A DNA stretch of 64,000 bases, from the NCBI GenBank assembly GCA_009760885.1, contig CM019719.1:22980084-23044083 (forward strand), written 5' to 3'. Of the stretch, positions 55,240 through 64,000 are shown in pieces. Source of the stretch: Achatina immaculata (taxonomy: Eukaryota; Mollusca; Gastropoda; Stylommatophora; Achatinidae). The notes under the pieces are model-generated. The model saw nothing but the letters and a program-made list of their open reading frames with translations, made no database searches and was not told the origin of the DNA. Made by a program: the position numbers and the translations under genes. How positions within the stretch are numbered: the stretch's first letter is position 1; every line of letters begins with the position of its first letter.

Positions 55240-55940
55240 ATTTGTCACTCACTCACTCACTCACTCACTCACTCACTCACTCACTCACTCACTCACTCAC
55301 TCACTCATTCACTCACTTACTCACTCACTTCCTTCCTCTATTCACTCATCACTCACTCACTCACTTACTCACTCACTCACTCACTTACTCTTCCTTCTTT
55401 CCTTCATTCCTCCCTCCCTCTACTCACTCACTCATTCTTCCTTCCTCCTTCTATTCACTCACTCACTCACTCACTCACCCTTCCTTCCTTCCTCCCTCTA
55501 TTCACTCACTCACTCACTCACACACTCACTCACTCTTCCTTCCTTCCTCCCTCCCTCTATTCACTCACTCACTCACTCTTCCTTCTTTCCTCCCTCCCTC
55601 TACTCACTTACTCATTCACTCACTTTTCCTTCCTTCCTTCCTCCCTCTATTCACTCACTCACTCACTCACTCTTCCTTCCTTCCTTTCTCCCTCCCTCTA
55701 GTCACTCACTCACTCACTCTTCCTTCCTTCCGTCCTCCCTCTAGTCACTCACTCACTCACTCACTCACTCACTCTTCCTTCCTTCCTCCCTCTATTCACT
55801 CACTCACTCACTCACTCACTCTTCCTTCCTTCCTTCCTTCCTCCCTCTATTCACTCACTCACTCACTCTTCCTTCCTTCCTTCCTCCCTCTAGTCACTCA
55901 CTCACCCACTCACTCACCCACACTTACTCACTCACTCATG
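55240..55940. repeat. Compound (CACT)n / (TTCC)n array
   Basis: Blocks of CACT repeats alternate with CTTCCTTCCTTCCTCCCTCT about 13 times, forming a higher-order array. Open frames across it are only repeat read-through. Confidence 0.96.
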
Positions 55941-56124
55941 CTAATGAACTCTACCGTGCGCGTTGTTCCTCTCTGTGTGTAGCGACCGTCTTCTTTCAAC
56001 GATGCCCTTATACGCAGTTTGTAAAGGGAATTTTGCATGTTTTTTTTTCTACTGTCTTATTTATTTGTTTGTTTAATTTTATGTAAAGCAGTCCTTTCAT
56101 GCCAAGGAGACGACTGGAATATGA

Positions 56125-56435
56125 TATCTTTTCCGGTCTAAGAACAGCTGTGGACCCCCTTTCCAACCTAAGAACAGCTGTGGACCCCCTTTCCGGCCTA
56201 AGAACAGATGTAGACCCCCTTTCCGGCCTAAGAACAGCTGTGGGCCCCCTTTCCGGCCTAAAAACAGCAGTGGCCCAGCCTTTCCGGCCTAAGAACAGCT
56301 GTGGACCAGCCATTCCGGTTTAAGGACAGTTATGAACCCTCTTTCCGGCCTAAGAACAGCTGTGGACCCCCTTTCCGACCTGAGAACAGCTGTGGACCCC
56401 CTTTCCGACCTAAGAACAGCTGTGGACCCCCGATA
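56125..56435. repeat. Minisatellite, 31 bp x 10
   Basis: Units of CTTTCCGGCCTAAGAACAGC followed by TGTGGACCCC. Confidence 0.95.
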
Positions 56436-56814
56436 CACCCCTAACTAAAAATAAACCAATAAATAAAAAGCAGACGATGCTAAGACTTTTTGTTAAACGA
56501 GCCAATCCGCTTGCTGATTAGCGGACATCCAAAAATCCTTCCGAGGACCCTCTGGAGGGCCAAGGACCACTAGGCTATGAACCATTAATGCACCATATCC
56601 ATATTTTTCTTGACCTGTCCTACTGGAGTTCGTGAATCTGTCCCCAGTCATTCCCTGACGTTTTTTTTTCTCTCTCTCTCTCTCTTTCACATATTCTTTG
56701 TTCTGTGCACGTTCTACAAATTATCGAAGGCCAATCTTACATATTTTGCTCTCTCATTTCGCCGTGAGAGGGCTTTGCTTTTTCAAGCACTGCATATTGA
56801 AAACTGTACCCTAT

Positions 56815-56940
56815 AGGGACCGCATCAGTAGCAGGGCATCTTGCTTACAACCGAGAGCCCTATAGGAGAGCTGTTAGGGAGACAAAGTTCCGCAAGGGAC
56901 ATACAAATGACTGATTGACTGACTGACTGACTGACCATAT
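56815..56940 (+). mobile_element. LINE 3' terminus with (TGAC)n tail
   Basis: GCATCAGTAGCAGGGCATCT.., CAAAGTTCCGCAAGGGACAT then (GACT)n. Same family as 40080-40998. Confidence 0.8.
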
Positions 56941-57519
56941 AGTTAGCATCAACAAGAAATTAGGAGAGCTTGAACAAATAGTTGAAATGATTTGTAAGTT
57001 GTATGGGAGGGTCAGTGTTTCCGAGCTAGGCAGAGTAAACAAAGCTTTCTACCGATAAGTCGGTTTTGGAATCAGCGATAGGATTATGCAACCATTGGCT
57101 GTGACTAGATGTAAACAGTGACAACAAATTGTGAACATAAGGTAAGTTTATATTTTTTTTTCTTTTCCTTTTTTTTTAAATTCAGTATTCAAGACATTTG
57201 TATAGGTGTGTTTATAATTCTGTATGTGCGTGTCCTGACTGAGATGTTGGTCGTTTGTAATAAGTTATGTCTTGTCTGTATTCAGTGAGCAGTAGCCTTC
57301 TCTGAAACGAAGAGGCAGATTTAGTAACGATGAGCTAAAGTGGTTAACGTTTTTTTTTAAATTCTATATTTTTTTCTTCGTCTTTCCTGCGTTAGTTTGT
57401 AACTGTCTCTAGAGCATAGGGTTTCTATCAACCTTCGATCCATTATACAAAATTAGAAATGAGACTACTCAGTGCAGGGCCGGAGCAACACTAGTATCAG
57501 ATGACATCGAGGAAAAAAA

Positions 57520-57770
57520 AATAAGTCAAATGGTTTGGCCAGGTTTCACGACTATTTCCAGAAATATGTACCACAGAAAACATTCAAGCTTGGTATGGTA
57601 GGAAACAGAGGCCGCTCTAGGTGGGGGTGGATGGAGGAGACAACAGACACTTTAAATATCCCGTCACAAGCAGCAAAACGCGGATACTATACCAAGAAGA
57701 GGCCGCCAATGCAAGATGTGGATGGAAGAGATAAACGTATACTTTACATAAACATATACTTTACATAACC
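57520..57770 (+). mobile_element. Possible LINE 3' fragment
   Basis: Shifted frames read WFGQVSRLF, YGRKQRPL.VGVDGGDN and AAKRGYYTKK, loosely like a LINE C-terminus (W.GH..R.., GRRSRGRP). Weak. Confidence 0.35.
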
Positions 57771-57824
57771 ACTGATACGTAGCAGACTACCGAGTCCTAT
57801 CAACAATTCATTCTCCTCATCACA

Positions 57825-58760
57825 AAAAGGTATGTGAAGCTCCATTATCTCCTCATCATAGAAAGGTATATGACGCTCCCCTGTCTCCTCCTCACAGAAA
57901 GGTGTATGAAGCTCTCCTGTCTCTACTCATCACAGAAAGGTATATGAAGCCCTCCTGTCTCTACTCATCATAGAAAGGTATATGAAGCCCTCCTGTCTCT
58001 ACTCATCATAGAAAGGTATATGAAGCTCTCCTGTCTCTACTCATCACAGAAAGGTATATGAAGCCCTCCTGTCTCTACTCATCATAGAAAGGTATATGAA
58101 GCTCTCCTGTCTCTACTCATCATAGAAAGGTATATGAAGCTCTCCTGTCTCTACTCATCATAGAAAGGTATATGAAGCCTCCTGTCTCTACTCATCATAG
58201 AAAGGTATATGAAGCTCTCCTGTCTCTACTCATCATAGAAAGGTATATGAAGCTCCTCTGTCGTCTAATCACAGAAAAGTATATGAAACTCTCCTGTCTC
58301 TCCTCATCACAGAAAAGTATATGAAACTCTCCTGTCTCTACTCATCATAGAAAGGTATATGAAGCTCTTCTGTCTCCTTATCACAGAAAAGTATATGAAG
58401 CTCTCCTGTCTCTCCTCATCACAGAAAAGTATATGAAGCTCTCCTGTCTCTCCTCATCACAGAAAGGTATATGAAGCTATCATATCTCTCCTCATCATAG
58501 AAAGGTATATGAAGCTCCGCTGTCTCCTCATCATAGAAAGGTATATGACGCTCCCTTGTCCCCTCATCATAGAAAGGTATATGACGCTCCCTTGTCCCCT
58601 CATCATAGAAAGGTATATGACGCTCCCTTGTCCCCTCATCATAGAAAGGTATATGACGCTCCCTTGTCCCCTCATCATAGAAAGGTATATGACTCTCCCC
58701 TGTCCCCTCATCATAGAAAGGTATATGACGCTCCCTTGTCCCCTCATCACAGAAATGCAT
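57825..58760. repeat. Minisatellite, about 38 bp x 25
   Basis: Units of TCATCATAGAAAGGTATATG then AAGCTCTCCTGTCTCTAC, with a distinct 36-bp subfamily (GACGCTCCCTTGTCCCC) at 58535-58750. Confidence 0.96.
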
Positions 58761-58879
58761 ACGAAGAAGAAAATATGACAAGATCCATTATGCCAGTTAC
58801 TTACATCATTATTCTTAATTGTTACCAGCAGTAATGTAACTATTTTTCCTCCCGACACATAAACATGCCGAAGCACAGA

Positions 58880-60350
58880 TAAATGGGCGAATGGAGCGAT
58901 GATGATGGATGAACGGGCGAATGTAGCTATGTCAGAGACGTCGAATATGATATGGACGAGCTTCTGGAAACTGCAAGAAAAGAAACGATTATGATATATT
59001 ACTTTTTGGGGAATCGATACTGGATATTATTTTCTCAACCTTCCTTCCTCTACTCTAGCCCAAGCCACCTCTCTCTCTTTCTCTCTCTCTCTCTGTTTCC
59101 AGTAATCCGCCTCCTCCAATCGATTGTTCCAGAAGCAAAACTTTATGAGTCAGACAAGAACAATGAGTTCCGACAAAACAAACTGGACACCAGACTATCA
59201 GCAGACGGCGTCAAATTGACTCAGTGGACGCGACCGGATTAGTGCTGGGGTCAAGGTTCTTGTTGTGGCCTTGACGAAATTTAGACTGTTAATAAATATT
59301 CACATCCAGTTTTTAAAAAAAAAATATATATATATAGACAAAAAGGTCAAGGCTGTCCAAGACAAGGAAAAACTGGCGTGGAAGAATACCTGTGAGAACT
59401 TAACGAGTTAAATGTAGGGAGAAAAGACAGGAAAGGAGATTGTGGAGACAAGCTGCATCTACAGTATTGAGCTTTCAGTGACTACAGAGAATGGGATGAG
59501 ATAAATATAGACGTGTCTGTTAACCCTTTAGTTTTATTTCATTAAACGTTTCTGTGACAAACCAGTTTTCGAAGTTCCAGTCATGCAAAAGTTTTCAAGA
59601 GATAATTCTTTTTCAACATTGTTTTTAAAAATAATTTATTATATAAGAAATATATAACACGTTCAGGTTTGTTACATGTTCATTTATTAAATTTATATTT
59701 TATATATTTCTTTACCGAAGTAAGATTAGAGGAGACGATAAATGGCATCTTGTGAAGCAAACATCGTGAATATATTGAACAAAGCGTCGTGCAGGTTTTC
59801 TCGTGAAAATAGGGTTAATCTTTCTTTTTTCAGCAGTCATATTCCCTCACCATTAAGTTCTCATATTATGTTCAGGTTTTTTTTTCGCCTGTTCCATTCA
59901 CCGTTTTATCAACTTTACAGCCATTGTATCACTTTCTCTCCTTTCTCCTTTCACTATTTCCTCTTTACTAGCAACCGACTGACATCTCACCTCACACAAA
60001 TCTCCATTTAAGCATTTACAGTACAGTATTGCATCACACGCACCATGGGACGCATCCTCTTGCAAATCACAGCGGAGTTCCCCATTTTTTTTCTACATAT
60101 TTTTCCATTCTTATGTGTTACACGTGTATATCATTGATGTAAACCTATATTTTCCCTTCTTTTACGGTCTGTTTGTCCTGTATGTTTTTCTGTGATTAAT
60201 GTGTGAAGGGAAACGTTACAATGCAATGCTAATTAATAAAACTGTTCCTACTTTTGTTTTAAATACGAGTAGTTTTAATATTTTGTTATCACAGCTTTAC
60301 TACATTGGCTTTATGTATATTTACATATTTAGTTTTATATATAAACTTAC
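58880..60350. other. Intergenic, nothing recognised
   Basis: A (CT)n run at about 59072-59095 and AT-rich sequence. Short ORFs (58952-59242 and 59742-60011) have no recognisable domain or coding bias. Confidence 0.4.
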
Positions 60351-60354
60351 CCAG

Positions 60355-60530
60355 CTGTAGAAATAGGTACCCGACTTCTTCTGGAGTTGGGGAAGGAAAG
60401 GCGGCCAGGCGTGATACTGACCATATCACCCTCTAGTGTGCTGACAGGTCAAGGAAAATATGGGCACTAACACCTTATCCCTATGTGCCTCTAAGGCATG
60501 ACAGGATTACCTTTACTTTTTTTATATACT
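60355..60530 (+). mobile_element. SINE, 5'-truncated
   Basis: A body without the tRNA head: CCCAGCTGTAGAAATAGGTA, GGCGTGATACTGACCATATC and GGCATGACAGGATTACCTTT. Confidence 0.75.
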
Positions 60531-61084
60531 TATACCAACAAAAAAAAACAATATGGACTGTGAGCGAGGATGTAGCACTCAATATAAATGAGACGATAGT
60601 TAGCGATCTATTTCTGTCTGCTTGTGTCAGGATTGGCGAAGCGTTTCTATCTTCCAGTATTGCCCCTTGGAAACAGACAGTAGTCTGGTTTAGGCTGTAG
60701 TTTTCACACCGGGAAAGTAAACCCGACTCTGAGAATAAGCCAAGCCGAAGTCGGTTGTCTCGGACCGCACGGCGCACAGTTGAGCGTAAAGCAAGCAACG
60801 CCATTGAGAGAGCGAACGAAGAGGAAGAAGAAGAAGATCATTGGAGAAATTACACATTTGCTGAAAAAAAGCACAAAGAAATATGTAAAAATAACACATA
60901 CAAAAAAAGAGCGCTGCACAACACAGAGGTATCTTGTGAAACCAGCTCCAGCTCTGTGTTACCTGTACCAAACACGAAAATGAAGGGATAAACATACAAG
61001 CCAAATCATCATGACAGAAATGAAATTTATATGAACACTGAATAAGAGACAAAATTAGACATTACACGGTCAGGGGCGGCAAGA

Positions 61085-61905
61085 ACTGGAGTAACAACAG
61101 TATTACACCAAATGATGACTACAACCAGATAGTATACCGCAGAAACATGTCAAATAGTTGACCACGTTACACGATTACCTCCAGACAGCATACCACAGAA
61201 AAGTCAGATGTTTGATTACCTTACACAACTACCACCAGACAGCATACTACAGAAAAGTCAGATGTTTGACTACATTACACAACTACCACCAGACAGTATA
61301 CCACAAAGAAAGGTCAGATGTTTGACTACATTACACAACTACCACCAGACAGTATACCACAAAGAAAGGTCAGATGTTTGACTACATTACACAACTACCA
61401 CCAGACAGTATACCACAAAGAAAGGTCAGATGTTTGACTACATTACACAACTACCACCAGACAGTATACCACAAAGAAAGGTCAGATGTTTGACTACATT
61501 ACACAACTACCACCAGACAGTATACCACAAAGAAAGGTCAGATGTTTGACTACATTACACGACTACCACCAGACAGTATACCACAAAGAAAGGTCAGATG
61601 TTTGACTACATTACACAACTACCACCAGACAGTATACCACAAAGAAAGGTCAGATGTTTGACCACATTACACAACTACCACCAGACAGTGTACCACAGAA
61701 AAGTCAGATATTTGACTACATTGCACAACTACCACCAGACAGTATACCACAAAGAAAGGTCAGATATTTGACTACATTACACAACTACCTCCAGACAGCA
61801 TACCACAAAGAAAAGTCAGATGTTTGACTACATTACACAACTACCACCAGACAGTGTACCACAGAATCAACGTGTCAAATAGTTGACCAAGTTAAACGAC
61901 TACCC
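61085..61905. repeat. Minisatellite, about 57 bp x 14
   Basis: Units of CAACTACCACCAGACAGTAT then ACCACAAAGAAAGGTCAGAT and GTTTGACTACATTACA. Central units are nearly identical; outer ones are diverged. Confidence 0.96.
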
Positions 61906-62261
61906 CCCACGTAACATAGCGCAGAAAATTAAGAACTGTACGAAACAAAGTAAGAGACGACCCACAACGGAAGCGGACTGATAGAATACTAGAAGACTTG
62001 AATATGCTCTTACATGAAGGAAGCCGCGGATCTGTGCAGAGACGTCCGCTTGTCAACAGCGCAAAGTATATGAGGAAAGAGACAATATGTCATTGGCTGG
62101 TTACTGTGTTCAGATGCTTTGCTTGTTATTTCTGACACTGCCATTAATCGACCGGACAAGTCGAATAACAGGTTGTTCATTCAGAGTTTCGTCAGATTTC
62201 AGTGGCATAAAATATTACTGTCACTTTTCTCAGTTATGAGAAGTCAGATGTAAGGTAAAAA

Positions 62262-63030
62262 AAATACTAAATTACCGCACAAATACTACAATTAGGGCAC
62301 AAACACCAGGGTTGGGATATAAACACTACAATTAGGGCACAAACACCAGGGTTGGGATATAAACACTACAATTAGGGCACAAACACCAGTGTTAGGATAT
62401 AAACACTAAAATTATGGCACAAACACCAGGGTTGGGATATAAACACTAAAATTAGGGCACAAACACCAGGGTTGGGATATAAACACTAAAATTAGGGCAC
62501 AAACACCAGTGTTAGGATATAAACACTAAAATTAGGGCACAAACACCAGTGCTAGGATATAAACACTAAAATTATGGCACAAACACCAGGTTTGGGATAC
62601 AAATACTAAAATTAGGGCACAAACACCAGTGTTGGGATATAAACACTACAACTAGGGCAGAAACACCAGGGTTTGAATATAAACACTACAATTAGGGCAC
62701 AAACACGAGGGCTGAGATATAAACACTAAAATTAAAGCAGAAACACTAGGGTTGAGATATAAACACTAAAATTAGGCAATTAGGGCACAAGCACCAGGGT
62801 TGATATATAAACACTAAAATTAGGGCACAAACACCAGTGTTGGGATATAAACACTAAAATTAAAGCAGAAACACCAGGGTTTGAATATAAACATTACAAT
62901 TAGGGCACAAACACCAGGGTTGGGATATAAACACTAAAATTAGGGCACAAACACCAGTGTTGGGATATAAACACTACAATTAGGGCACAAACACCAGGGC
63001 TGAGATATAAACACTAAAGGTAGGGTATAA
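62262..63030. repeat. Minisatellite, 40 bp x 19
   Basis: Units of ATATAAACACTAAAATTAGG followed by GCACAAACACCAGGGTTGGG. Confidence 0.96.
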
Positions 63031-63749
63031 ATAATTTAATAAAGAGGAGAAATAAGAAAAAAAGGCAACAGTTGAAAACTTTTTACTGTCTTCTATTCGT
63101 CAATATTTTCCCTCTTTTCATATCCATATCGTCAGTGTTTGTGAAAATAAATCCTACTTCTGTGCCTGCATCTATCAGTTCTACAATATTCAATTCTTTC
63201 AACGTCCTCAGCAAGACAGCTACAAGTTTCATACTGGCCAAACACTTTTGTGAAACGACAGACGGAGTTTTTCTTTCAAAACAGGCTCTTTTCTTGATAT
63301 TATGAAACACTCAGAACATTTTTTTTTTCAAAACTTGCTTTAGAACACCAATTGTGTACTGGTTAGAAAAAAAGTATACTTCTAATAAGCACATATAAAA
63401 GAAGACAACCCAGTTTATGTTTCACACACATACACAGTCTATTTTAAAACACATTTTGTTGCGGTTATGAGTCGACAGATATAAGCAGAAAATGGAAGCA
63501 AGTATAAATTAAAAATACTAAATAAATGGATAATAAATAATATATTATAGTTTAAACAATTAAAATACTTAATTACAAATCAAGAAATGCACATTACAAT
63601 CGTGATATGTATAGTTTTACATATTTCTTAGCCGAGGTTTCTAATTTGCTTTACCCAGTCAGTTAAGATCCATTATTGTTTGGTTACTAACTTGTTTGTT
63701 TGTGTTCAGTTAATATTCACTGTTGTGATTTTTGTTAACTTGCTTACCT

Positions 63750-64000
63750 GTGCTTCTCGGTATCAGCTAACATCTATCTATTATGTGGTTCTTGTCTCAG
63801 TTAATATTCACTATTATGTGGTTTCTGTGTCAGCTAATATCCACTACTGTGTGGTTCCTGTGTCAGCTAATATCCACTACTATGTGGTTCCTGTGTCAGC
63901 TAATATCCACTATTATCAGGTTCCTGTGTCAGCTAATATCCACTACTATGTGGTTCCTGTGTCAGCTAATATCCACTACTATGTGGTTCCTGTGCCAGCT
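63750..64000. repeat. Minisatellite, 33 bp x 7, runs off the window
   Basis: Units of CAGCTAATATCCACTACTAT followed by GTGGTTCCTGTGT. The array continues past the right edge. Confidence 0.93.

Noticed and set aside
55215..55982. A 255-residue ORF rich in SLTHSLTHS
   Set aside because: Pure translation of a (CACT)n/(TTCC)n array, open in more than one frame, with no start context or flanking gene signal.
60755..60991. Plus-strand charged ORF (RANEEEEEEDHWRNYTF)
   Set aside because: The acidic run comes from a short (GAA)n; no splice sites, motif or codon bias supports a gene.

Overview
This is a eukaryotic (animal) window: AT-rich, intron-rich, with no bacterial-style operons. It is crowded with minisatellites, 3'-end fragments of several non-LTR retrotransposon (LINE) families and tRNA-derived SINEs. 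The repeat mix and the exon sequences suggest a lophotrochozoan invertebrate, probably a mollusc; that assignment is inference.

One gene explains about two thirds of the window. On the minus strand, from the ATG at 41651 down to at least 1500, I could assemble 18 exon positions of an orthologue of ZZEF1 (zinc finger ZZ-type and EF-hand domain containing 1). All but one have canonical splice sites and all have compatible phases. They give 1794 nt, about 598 codons, covering an N-terminal MGN (myristoylation-type) start, an EF-hand, the DOC/APC10 domain and the region after it. Human ZZEF1 is roughly 3000 residues, so the ZZ fingers and C-terminus lie beyond position 1, outside the window.

The locus is rearranged. 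Three separate tandem duplications carry coding exons: exon 14 (9671-13270, two copies), exons 7 and 8 (22716-27907, two copies of exon 7 and three of exon 8) and exon 5 (about 29970-33310, two copies). Duplicated exons 5 and 14 are phase-neutral (72 and 120 nt), so they could be included twice. The exon 7/8 copies are not, and can only be used selectively. Exon 11, in the DOC domain, appears to be cut in two by a 5'-truncated LINE (19347-20002). Another LINE sits exactly 6 bp inside the donor of intron 2, with a 12-bp target-site duplication.

Layout: 1-570 LINE reverse-transcriptase fragment; 1500-41651 ZZEF1 exons separated by introns full of minisatellites, SINEs, LINE ends and two probable piggyBac-type (TTAA) elements; 41652-47600 upstream DNA with LINE ends and one orphan exon-like ORF on the plus strand (44834-45009); 47650-50480 the longest LINE copy (endonuclease, reverse transcriptase, C-terminus; broken); 50500-64000 mostly minisatellites and LINE ends with no gene that I can support.
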